From Clostridiales bacterium UBA5888 (GTDB taxonomy: Bacteria > Bacillota > Clostridia > Oscillospirales > Oscillospiraceae): a DNA stretch of 6,611 nucleotides. The notes beneath the pieces were generated by a model that saw nothing but the letters and a program-made list of their open reading frames with translations, ran no database searches and was not told the origin of the DNA. A program made the translations under genes and the position numbers. Every line of letters begins with the position of its first letter. The stretch's first letter is position 1. Below, one piece after another: positions 1 through 5,523 of this stretch. The DNA lies in contig DJEW01000012.1 of the NCBI GenBank assembly GCA_002431965.1, positions 748 to 7,358 of the forward strand, written 5' to 3'.

Positions 1-761
1 CCGGGGATCTCCGTGACAATAGCGCGGTCGTAGCCGACAAGCGCGTTCATCAGGGAGCTTTTGCCCGCATTCGGTCTGCCGACTATCGCGGCGGGAATGC
101 CGCCCGCCATCAGCTGCCCGCGCTCAAACGTTCCAAGCAGACCGCGCAGATCCTGCACTGCCGCCTCGAGCCGCTGCCTGTAGTCTTCCATGCGGAAGTC
201 CTCAATGTCTTCATCCGGGTAGTCGAGCACGGCGTGAAAATGCGATGATATATCCGCAAGAAGCGAGTAAACCCCTTCGGTGCGGCGGCTGACAGCGCCG
301 GAGAGCTGCCCTGCGGCGTTGCGTGCGGCTTCTATGCTCTCCGCGTCGATAATATCTGCCACAGCCTCCGCGCTCGACAGCTCAATCCGCCCGGAAAGAA
401 ACGCGCGCTTTGTAAATTCGCCCGGTTCTGCCTGACGTGCGCCAAGTGCGAAAATGTCCTCCAGCGCCGCGCGCAGAACAACAGGCGAGCCGTGGCACTG
501 AAGCTCCGCCGTGTCCTCGCCCGTATAGCTGTGCCCTGCGCGGCTGACGGTGCACAGGCACACATCCAGCAGCGCTCCGTCAAGCGCACACAAGCGCCCA
601 TATATGAGCTTTCTGTCCTCATTGTCTGACATTTTAGAGCCGTTTGCCGGGAAAAAGAGCCTGTCTATAATGGCAAAAGCCTCTGCGCCGGATATGCGGA
701 TAATGCCGATGGCGGCGACCTGTGCGCCGGTTGCCACCGCGGCTATGGTGTCGTATCTCAC
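1..761 (-). CDS. mnmE: tRNA modification GTPase MnmE (TrmE), N-terminal part, cut by window edge
   Basis: MnmE, with MnmG, installs the (carboxymethyl)aminomethyl group at C5 of wobble uridine 34 in certain tRNAs, using GTP and a folate one-carbon unit in the cytoplasm. The reading frame is open through the left edge and gives 253 of the roughly 450-460 residues usual for the family. Seen: the N-terminal folate-binding-domain opening (RYDTIAAVATG, then AIGIIRISG), a helical-domain segment with DYPDEDIED, and the G1/P-loop GRPNAGKSS at residues 228-236, with TEIPG at 249-253. The rest of the G domain and the C-terminal catalytic Cys motif lie outside the window. The start is GTG at 759-761, chosen because GGAGGA (767-772) sits six bases upstream and no other start occurs nearby in frame. 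It lies 69 bases downstream of rex on the same strand, with a hairpin between. Identification is very secure; completeness cannot be judged. Confidence 0.97.
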   Translation of the reverse strand, partial: MRYDTIAAVATGAQVAAIGIIRISGAEAFAIIDRLFFPANGSKMSDNEDRKLIYGRLCALDGALLDVCLCTVSRAGHSYTGEDTAELQCHGSPVVLRAALEDIFALGARQAEPGEFTKRAFLSGRIELSSAEAVADIIDAESIEAARNAAGQLSGAVSRRTEGVYSLLADISSHFHAVLDYPDEDIEDFRMEDYRQRLEAAVQDLRGLLGTFERGQLMAGGIPAAIVGRPNAGKSSLMNALVGYDRAIVTEIP

Positions 762-766
762 GATGA

Positions 767-772
767 TCCTCC
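767..772 (-). promoter_or_regulatory. mnmE ribosome binding site
   Basis: On the minus strand GGAGGA lies six bases before the GTG at 761. This site decides the start codon, because no ATG is available in frame nearby. Confidence 0.8.
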
Positions 773-782
773 GTATGATGCC

Positions 783-813
783 AAAAGAAGCTTCCGCAAG
801 GAAGCTTCTTTTT
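783..813 (-). terminator. Intrinsic-terminator-like hairpin after rex, before mnmE
   Basis: A perfect 13-base inverted repeat has arms at 783-795 (AAAAGAAGCTTCC) and 800-812, closing a four-base loop (GCAA on the plus strand, TTGC on the minus strand). The rex stop codon ends 18 bases upstream on the minus strand. The outer pairs are A-U, so each strand ends in a short T run (TTTT on the minus strand, TTTTT on the plus strand), the form of a bidirectional terminator. The run is short on the minus strand, so termination may be partial. That matters because mnmE begins only 22 bases further on. Confidence 0.75.
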
Positions 814-830
814 CAATGCAGATAAAGCGC

Positions 831-1511
831 TCAGCCCCGCTCCGCCTTTTCCGCACGTGCGGCGCGGGCGGCCTTCTCGTCGTTGCGTTCAGAGATATAA
901 TAGCTCAGCGAGAGCAGGCTGTCGGAAAAATGGACGTTCTCAACGATGGTGGTGCTGTTGGGCGCGGTGAGATCAACATTTGTGAAATTCCATATGGCCT
1001 CAACGCCGTTGGAGGTGAGCAGGTTTGTCACGGGGATCGCCGCTTCCTTTGGAACGGTAAGCACGACGACATCAACATGATTGTTGTGCAGGTACTCTTC
1101 AAGCGTGTCCATCGCGTAGATGGGCACGTCGTTGAACACCGTGCCTGTCAGCTCCGGAGAAATATCAAATGCGGCGATAAGACTGAAGCCCCATGCGCTG
1201 AAGCAGAAGTTGTCCATCAGTGCATGACCGATGTTGCCCGCACCGATGAGAATGGCGCGATAGCCGCGGTCAGTGCCGAGGATGCTGGCGATCTGCCCAT
1301 GCAGCGCGGAGACATTGTAGCCGTAGCCCTGCTGACCGAATTCACCGAAGCAGCTGAAATCCTGCCTGATCTGCGACGGGGTAAGCCCAAGCTGCTGCCC
1401 AAGCTCAAAGGACGAGATGCGGCTGACGCCGTTGCTCATCAGCTCGTCAAGCTTGCGCAGGTAGCGCGGCAGACGGCGGATGACGTTGTTGGAAACCTTA
1501 ATATTTTTCAA
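831..1511 (-). CDS. rex: Redox-sensing transcriptional repressor Rex
   Basis: Rex is a cytoplasmic dimeric repressor that senses the NADH/NAD+ ratio. It binds operators of fermentation and respiration genes when NADH is low and releases them when NADH rises. The 226 residues match the family length. Seen: the N-terminal winged helix with VIRRLPRYLRKL (residues 10-21), the recognition region ending in FGEFGQQGYGYNV (55-67), the Rossmann NADH motif GAGNIG (90-95), and the late motif AIWNFTNVDL. The C-terminus carries an Ala/Arg/Lys/Glu-rich tail (about 212-226) with no known role. The start is TTG at 1509-1511, supported by AAGGAGAGG seven bases upstream and by the fit to the usual Rex N-terminus; the first in-frame ATG is residue 25, inside the DNA-binding domain. 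It lies downstream of the sigma/anti-sigma pair but has its own promoter. No canonical Rex operator (TTGTGAA-N4-TTCACAA type) is visible ahead of it, so autoregulation is not supported. Confidence 0.97.
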   Translation of the reverse strand: MKNIKVSNNVIRRLPRYLRKLDELMSNGVSRISSFELGQQLGLTPSQIRQDFSCFGEFGQQGYGYNVSALHGQIASILGTDRGYRAILIGAGNIGHALMDNFCFSAWGFSLIAAFDISPELTGTVFNDVPIYAMDTLEEYLHNNHVDVVVLTVPKEAAIPVTNLLTSNGVEAIWNFTNVDLTAPNSTTIVENVHFSDSLLSLSYYISERNDEKAARAARAEKAERG

Positions 1512-1515
1512 GAAA

Positions 1516-1606
1516 AAACCTCTCCTTACGTGACTGTGCTGTTTCTATACCAAAACGCATAATAAAGCTATTATAGCGGTAGTATAGCACATCGAAGGAG
1601 AGGTTT
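1516..1606 (-). repeat. Long nested inverted repeat enclosing rex promoter and Shine-Dalgarno
   Basis: Outer arms at 1516-1527 and 1595-1606 are perfect 12-base complements (AAACCTCTCCTT and AAGGAGAGGTTT). Further in, CTATAC (1545-1550) pairs with GTATAG (1582-1587), and GTGCT (1536-1540) pairs with AGCAC (1586-1590), sharing two bases and leaving a bulge. The core is a hairpin: CGC-ATAATA (1556-1564), loop AAGC, and TATTAT-A-GCG (1569-1578) with one bulged base. In minus-strand RNA the 3' outer arm is the rex ribosome binding site, so the 5' arm is an anti-Shine-Dalgarno. Pairing was read by eye; no folding energy was computed. Confidence 0.7.
1519..1527 (-). promoter_or_regulatory. rex ribosome binding site
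   Basis: AAGGAGAGG on the minus strand lies seven bases before the TTG start. It justifies the non-ATG start, and it lies wholly inside the 3' arm of the long inverted repeat. Confidence 0.8.
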
Positions 1607-1609
1607 CAA
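1581..1609 (-). promoter_or_regulatory. Candidate rex promoter (extended -10, sigma-A type)
   Basis: On the minus strand TTGAAA (1604-1609) and TATACT (1581-1586) are separated by 17 bases, and a TG one base before the -10 box makes it an extended -10. The start of transcription would be near 1574, giving a leader of about 60 bases. The -35 box overlaps the outer 5' arm of the inverted repeat, so RNA from this promoter would lack the anti-Shine-Dalgarno arm. A TATAAT slightly downstream has no suitably spaced -35. Confidence 0.6.
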
Positions 1610-1663
1610 GCAAAAATGCGTTAGTTTGTCAAAACTGCGATAAAAAATTCCGGCTTTTTTGCT

Positions 1664-3085
1664 TCATGGGTCTGTCTGCTGCTGCGCCGCCTCTTCCGCA
1701 AGCGTGATAAACGGCTCAATGAGAGCAAAGTATTCATCGGCGGTCAGCGCAGGAGTGCATCGAACAAGGCTTCCGTCTTCACCGTGGCTCAGCACGGTTA
1801 TACCGTCGCCGGTGATGCACACGATGAGCTTGTGCAAACTGTCCTGACTGGTGTACTCAATGATGTCCACACCGTCGGGGTCAATATCCTCCGGCAGCTC
1901 TGCGCGCAGATGCTCATCCATCGGCAGTGGAGAGCTGACGACTGGCGGCTTTGTCCCTTCGGTATTGGCTGCGGGAGCATCATTGGCGGCAGGAGGCACG
2001 GACGGGGAAGGCGAGGACGCGGCAGTCTCCACTGCCGGTGACGCCTCGGCAGCATCGGCGGAGTCGTCCCGGTTTGTGAGAAGCGTTTCTACGAGTTCTG
2101 CAACATCTGCACTGCCCATGTTGATGTGCCGAACGATCTTTTCAGCGTCGTCATCAGACGCTTTGGGCAGCGCGCACAGGGGAAGCTCAGGTGTATCATT
2201 GTCCGGCGCGGCGGCATCAAGCGGAGGCTCGGAAGGCGCGGCGGGCTCTTCGACCGGCGCCTGCATCATTCCGGCGCTGCCGAGAAGATCATCCTCCTGC
2301 TCCGCAGACTTCACCGGCTCACCGGTGGGTGCGGATGTGGAAATCGGCGCGGACTCGGGCGTCGGTGCAGCAGTCGGCATGGGCGTAGGCACCGCCGTTG
2401 GGACAGGCGTGGGCGCGACAGTGGGTGCGACAGTGGGTGCGGACGTAGGCGCTACGGTCGGCGCGGGCGTGGCGTTCGGATAAAAATCCGGGAACTGGGC
2501 GGGTGCAGCGGCTGCACCTGCGTCAGAGGTGGGCGTCACCTTTGCAGGGACATAGCCGTAATTCTCGCTGTCGGGTATAGCGGTGCCTGCGCCGCTGCCG
2601 GACTGCGCGGCAGGAACATCCGCCGTTGCGGGGGTCGGCGAAGGCGTCGGCGCTTCGACGGATGAGCTCTCCTCCCCGGATGTATAGATGTCACCGGAGG
2701 TCTTCAGGCTCGTGCGGCTTTCGTAGACGGCGTTATCCGTCCTGCGGCTGCTGACGAGGGCAACGCCGCCCACCGCGGCGAGCACGAGCGCGGCGCATGC
2801 AGCTGCCGCAATAAGGTTTTTCATCTGCCGTGAAAGTCCGCGCCTGCGATTGCGCCGGATTATTTCACTGCGGCGGAGCTCCGCCATGATATTATCACAT
2901 AATTCTTCCGGCGGCTCTGCCAGGTCGGAAGAAATGGTGTCTGACAATGCGGAAAACGCTTGATACATCGCCGCGCATTCGCGGCAAGTGCCAAGGTGTT
3001 CCGTCAGGGCGGCGCGCTCGTCTCTGGACAGATCCTCGTCCAGCATACGGCTTATCAGCCCCTGATAGTATTCGCATCCGCTCAT
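1664..3085 (-). CDS. Zinc-finger (ZAS) membrane anti-sigma factor with long Pro/Thr-rich outer region
   Basis: Probable anti-sigma factor holding the adjacent ECF sigma factor at the membrane. Seen in its 473 residues: an N-terminal ZAS zinc-site pattern, C4, H30, C34 and C37 (H-x3-C-x2-C); a basic stretch (71-89, rich in R); and one hydrophobic segment at about 91-111, so the N-terminus should be cytoplasmic. Then comes a long low-complexity outer region rich in Pro, Thr, Ala and Ser, including a 'xPT' repeat run at 205-247. The last 85 or so residues (from about 388) look folded, with alternating hydrophobic strands, and match nothing I recognise. The start ATG overlaps the sigma stop codon as ATGA, and a full AGGAGGTGAT site lies just upstream. 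The N-terminal role follows from family knowledge; the outer region's signal or binding partner is unknown. It is much longer than typical ZAS proteins (about 200-300 residues), almost wholly because of the linker. Confidence 0.85.
   Translation of the reverse strand: MSGCEYYQGLISRMLDEDLSRDERAALTEHLGTCRECAAMYQAFSALSDTISSDLAEPPEELCDNIMAELRRSEIIRRNRRRGLSRQMKNLIAAAACAALVLAAVGGVALVSSRRTDNAVYESRTSLKTSGDIYTSGEESSSVEAPTPSPTPATADVPAAQSGSGAGTAIPDSENYGYVPAKVTPTSDAGAAAAPAQFPDFYPNATPAPTVAPTSAPTVAPTVAPTPVPTAVPTPMPTAAPTPESAPISTSAPTGEPVKSAEQEDDLLGSAGMMQAPVEEPAAPSEPPLDAAAPDNDTPELPLCALPKASDDDAEKIVRHINMGSADVAELVETLLTNRDDSADAAEASPAVETAASSPSPSVPPAANDAPAANTEGTKPPVVSSPLPMDEHLRAELPEDIDPDGVDIIEYTSQDSLHKLIVCITGDGITVLSHGEDGSLVRCTPALTADEYFALIEPFITLAEEAAQQQTDP
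2345..2473 (-). repeat. Degenerate 12-base coding repeats (Val/Ala-Pro-Thr linker)
   Basis: Inside the anti-sigma gene this stretch encodes a run of APT/VPT/TP units (residues 205-247). The unit GACAGTGGGTGC occurs twice in perfect tandem on the plus strand at 2417-2428 and 2429-2440, with diverged copies on both sides. All units keep frame. The encoded segment should be an extended, flexible spacer outside the membrane. Confidence 0.8.
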
Positions 3086-3702
3086 GACAGATCACCTCCT
3101 CTCTCTTTGCTTGACGAGATAAACTCGGGAATGTTCCCGTCCTTGATCAAAAACGAGCATAATTTTTTCCGTGCCCGGAATATGCGCGATTTCACCGTGC
3201 CGGCTTCCAGCTCGAGCGCTGCGGCGATCTCCTCATAGCTCAGTCCCTGAATCTCGCGCAGCAGCAATATCTCCCTGTGGTCAGGCGGCAGCGCGGCGAG
3301 CCCGCGTCGCACAGCGTCGCGCGTGAGGCGTCTGTCGAACAGAAACTCCGGCGACTGGGTCTCGTCGGCAATGTCCAGCTCGATCTCCTCGCCGTCGTCG
3401 TTCTCCGTTGAGAGCGAAACCGTGGGCTTTCGCGTTCTGCTGCGCAGATAGTCGAGACAGACGTTGGAGACGATGCGGTACAGCCACACGGAAAACTTGC
3501 TGTCCCCACGGAAGGACGAAAGCGAGTTATATGCCTTTATAAATGCTTCCTGCGACATGTCCGCCGCGTCCTCGCTGTTGCCGGTCATGCGCAGAGCAAG
3601 GTTGTATACATTTTTCTCATATTCCTTTACAAGGACCTCGAAAGCGTTGACGTCGCCGTCAAGCACTGACTGGATAACAGCAGCCTCCTGCTCCCGCGTC
3701 AT
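3082..3702 (-). CDS. ECF-family RNA polymerase sigma factor (SigW/RpoE-like)
   Basis: A 206-residue group 4 (ECF) sigma factor that would direct RNA polymerase to stress- or envelope-type promoters once freed from its anti-sigma factor. Seen: region 2 at about residues 21-89, with the DMSQEAFIKAY (48-58) and FSVWLYRIVSN (70-80) segments typical of -10 recognition and melting; an acidic linker (about 99-119); and region 4 at about 129-182, with LPPDHREILLLREIQGLSYE followed by the helix-turn-helix ending VKSRIFRARKKL. Region 3 is absent, as expected for ECF sigma factors. The start ATG has GGGGG seven bases upstream. The stop overlaps the anti-sigma ATG, so the two are co-translated. The promoter ahead looks sigma-A dependent, with no clear ECF-type autoregulatory promoter. 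The exact ECF subgroup and regulon cannot be read from this window. Confidence 0.95.
   Translation of the reverse strand: MTREQEAAVIQSVLDGDVNAFEVLVKEYEKNVYNLALRMTGNSEDAADMSQEAFIKAYNSLSSFRGDSKFSVWLYRIVSNVCLDYLRSRTRKPTVSLSTENDDGEEIELDIADETQSPEFLFDRRLTRDAVRRGLAALPPDHREILLLREIQGLSYEEIAAALELEAGTVKSRIFRARKKLCSFLIKDGNIPEFISSSKERGGDLS
3091..3100 (-). promoter_or_regulatory. Full-length Shine-Dalgarno for the anti-sigma gene
   Basis: AGGAGGTGAT on the minus strand matches the 16S anti-Shine-Dalgarno over all ten bases and lies five bases before the anti-sigma ATG, inside the last codons of the sigma gene. It allows strong independent initiation despite the overlap. Confidence 0.85.
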
Positions 3703-3758
3703 CTGATAACCCCCTTTGCCGAAGGCGTTCTATCTTGTGGTTATAGCAGTTATATGCC

Positions 3759-3787
3759 ATTATAATATATTTTTTCTCTTTTTTCAA
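3759..3787 (-). promoter_or_regulatory. Sigma-A-type promoter of the ECF sigma/anti-sigma operon
   Basis: On the minus strand TTGAAA (3782-3787) is followed after 17 bases by a perfect TATAAT (3759-3764), with an A/T-rich spacer. Transcription should start near 3752, about 50 bases before the sigma ATG. The 100-base spacer after dus holds little else, and no convincing terminator for the dus operon is visible in it. Confidence 0.75.
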
Positions 3788-3802
3788 ACTAAGCTTTCAT
3801 CA

Positions 3803-4774
3803 TTATTTCAGATCGCGCTTTATGTCTGCCGCGATGCGCCGTATGTCGTCAAGCGTGTCCACGTGCACAAGCTCATTCCGGTAATATGCGGCGTATGGCA
3901 CGCCGTGCAGATACCACGGCAGATGGTGCCGCGCCTCAAGGCACGCCGCGCGCTCTCCTGCGTATTCTGCCAGAGTCTCTATTTGCCGCACGCCGGTGTC
4001 GATGCGCTCGGCGAGCGGGGGAAGCGGAGGAATATCGCGCCCGGCGATCGCGGCGTTGCCCTGCTCAAAGAGCCATGGGCAGCCGAAGCTGCCACGCCCT
4101 ATCATCGCAAGGTCGCACCCGGTATAGCGCAGTATGTGCTCCGCGTCCGCGCCGGAGAATATGTCGCCGTTTGCGGTCACGGGGATATTGACGGCGTTTT
4201 TCACCTCGCGTATTATGTCCCAGTCGGCGCGCCCGGAATACATCTGCACGCGCGTGCGCCCATGCACGGCGATCGCCGCCGCGCCGGAACTCTCGCACAT
4301 CCGGGCAAATTCCACGGCGTTCACGCTGCCGCCGTCCCAGCCCTTGCGGAATTTGACCGTTACGGGCTTATCCACCGCGCGGCATACGCGCTCTATTATC
4401 TCTGCGGCAAGTCCTGGAGTTTTCATCAGCGCCGAACCGTCGCCGGATTTGACCACTTTGCCGACGGGGCAGCCCATATTGATGTCCAGCATGTCCGCGC
4501 CAGACAGCTCAAGCGCCATGGGCGCGGCCTCCGCCATCACATCCGGCTCGTGCCCGAATATCTGCACGGCGCAGGGATGCCCGTTTTCAGGGATATAGAG
4601 CAGTGCGCGGGTCTTCGCGTCGTTATACACGAGCGCTTTCGCGCTCACCATCTCCGTCGTCGTCAGCGCCGCGCCATGCTCCCGGCATATGCCGCGGAAA
4701 GCGAAATCCGTCACGCCTGCCATGGGCGCAAGCACCAGCTGCCCGTCCAGCGCAACGTTCCCTATGTTCACCAT
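3803..4774 (-). CDS. dusB: tRNA-dihydrouridine synthase, DusB-like
   Basis: An FMN-dependent enzyme that reduces specific uridines in tRNA to dihydrouridine with NADPH, in the cytoplasm. The 323 residues match the family. Seen: the TIM-barrel opening LAPMAGVTDFAFR (residues 15-27), the catalytic-loop motif DINMGCPVGKVVKSGDGSAL with general-acid Cys102, K141 in VKFRKGW, the HGRTR motif at 171-175, and the FMN phosphate-binding ANGDI (201-205) and GRGSFG (226-231). The C-terminal helical tRNA-binding part follows. The start ATG overlaps the end of xth by seven bases and has no clear Shine-Dalgarno, suggesting coupling to xth translation. The DusB assignment over another bacterial Dus rests on overall resemblance and is less certain than the enzyme family. 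The stop is TAA at 3803-3805. Confidence 0.95.
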   Translation of the reverse strand: MVNIGNVALDGQLVLAPMAGVTDFAFRGICREHGAALTTTEMVSAKALVYNDAKTRALLYIPENGHPCAVQIFGHEPDVMAEAAPMALELSGADMLDINMGCPVGKVVKSGDGSALMKTPGLAAEIIERVCRAVDKPVTVKFRKGWDGGSVNAVEFARMCESSGAAAIAVHGRTRVQMYSGRADWDIIREVKNAVNIPVTANGDIFSGADAEHILRYTGCDLAMIGRGSFGCPWLFEQGNAAIAGRDIPPLPPLAERIDTGVRQIETLAEYAGERAACLEARHHLPWYLHGVPYAAYYRNELVHVDTLDDIRRIAADIKRDLK

Positions 4775-5523
4775 GTCATGTCAAGCCCGACCGGGCAGTG
4801 GTCAGAGCCCATTACCTCCGGGAAAATGTACGCATCCTTTATGCTGCCGCGCAGACGCTCAGACACGACGAAATAGTCGATGCGCCAGCCGACGTTTCTC
4901 TCTCTCGCCGCCATGCGGTAGCTCCACCATGAGTAAGCGTCGCGCCGGTCGGGATAGAGCGTGCGGAACGTATCGATGAATCCGGCGTTGAGAAGCTCCG
5001 TGAACTTGCCGCGCTCCTCGTCGGAAAAGCCGGGCTTGCCCATGTTTGGCTTGGGATTTTTCAGGTCTATCTCCTCGTGCGCCACGTTCATGTCGCCGCA
5101 GGCGATGACGGGCTTTTTCGCGTCAAGCGCCGTCATGTGGGCGCGAAAAGCGTCCTCCCACGCCATGCGGTAGTCGATGCGCCTGAGCTCGTCCTGAGCG
5201 TTAGGGGTGTAGACGCACACAAGGTAAAATTTATCGTATTCCAGCGTGATGACGCGCCCCTCGGAGCAGTGCTCGCTCTCGGGAAGGTTATAGCTGACGG
5301 AAAGCGGAGTGTGCCGGGTAAAGACCGCCGTGCCGGAATAGCCCTTCTTGTCGGCGTAGCACCAGTAGCTTTCGTAGCCGGGGAAGTCCAGCTCGATCTG
5401 CCCTGCCTGCAGCTTTGTCTCCTGCAGGCAGACAAAATCGGCGTTGAAGCTCCAGAATATATCCTCAAAGCCTTTCTTCATGACGGCGCGCAGACCGTTA
5501 ACGTTCCATGAAATAAACCTCAT
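4768..5523 (-). CDS. xth: Exodeoxyribonuclease III / AP endonuclease (ExoA/Xth)
   Basis: A Mg2+-dependent nuclease of the exonuclease-endonuclease-phosphatase fold. It incises DNA 5' to abasic sites and trims 3' blocked ends in base excision repair. All family signatures are present in 251 residues, the normal length: N7 in SWNVNGLR, the metal ligand E35 in LQETK, Y105 in VYTPN, D144 and N146 in GDMNVAHEEIDL, D216 in WRIDYF, and the catalytic pair D241-H242 in GSDHCPV. The start ATG overlaps the trmB stop as ATGA, with GGAGGG (5533-5538) nine bases upstream. It is the middle gene of the trmB-xth-dus run; its link to the tRNA genes looks like shared expression rather than a shared pathway. No missing residues seen. 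Confidence 0.97.
   Translation of the reverse strand: MRFISWNVNGLRAVMKKGFEDIFWSFNADFVCLQETKLQAGQIELDFPGYESYWCYADKKGYSGTAVFTRHTPLSVSYNLPESEHCSEGRVITLEYDKFYLVCVYTPNAQDELRRIDYRMAWEDAFRAHMTALDAKKPVIACGDMNVAHEEIDLKNPKPNMGKPGFSDEERGKFTELLNAGFIDTFRTLYPDRRDAYSWWSYRMAARERNVGWRIDYFVVSERLRGSIKDAYIFPEVMGSDHCPVGLDMTW

Noticed and set aside
816..1562. 248-codon plus-strand open frame over rex
   Set aside because: Antisense shadow of rex. No sensible ribosome binding site, and the start lies in the hairpin after rex.
1512..1663. Rex operator for autoregulation
   Set aside because: No TTGTGAA-N4-TTCACAA-like site or close variant. The short palindromes here are AT-rich parts of the nested hairpin instead.
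1609..1663. Terminator after the anti-sigma gene
   Set aside because: There is an A6/T6 hairpin (1642-1647 with 1655-1660) and a separate 8-base repeat (1609-1616 with 1656-1663). Both are nearly all A-U, and neither has a GC stem followed by a T run.
1851..2665. Plus-strand Gly/Ser- and Arg-rich open frames over the anti-sigma gene
   Set aside because: They mirror the Pro/Thr/Ala-rich coding repeat on the other strand. The low complexity explains the lack of stops.
3703..3802. Terminator between dus and the sigma gene
   Set aside because: Only an AAGCTT palindrome and A-rich sequence are present, with no GC-rich stem followed by a T run on the minus strand.
3703..3802. ECF-type autoregulatory promoter ahead of the sigma gene
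   Set aside because: No AAC-type -35 with a CGT-type -10 at about 16 bases could be found; the sigma-A-like pair is far better.
4785..4796. GCCCG/CGGGC inverted repeat just upstream of the dus start
   Set aside because: It lies within xth codons, gives only about four stable pairs, and is probably chance in GC-rich coding sequence.
3716..4876. 386-codon plus-strand open frame over dus
   Set aside because: It lies antisense to dus, which has every catalytic motif of its family. The antisense product is rich in His, Arg and Ala with no recognisable domain, as expected of a GC-rich shadow frame.
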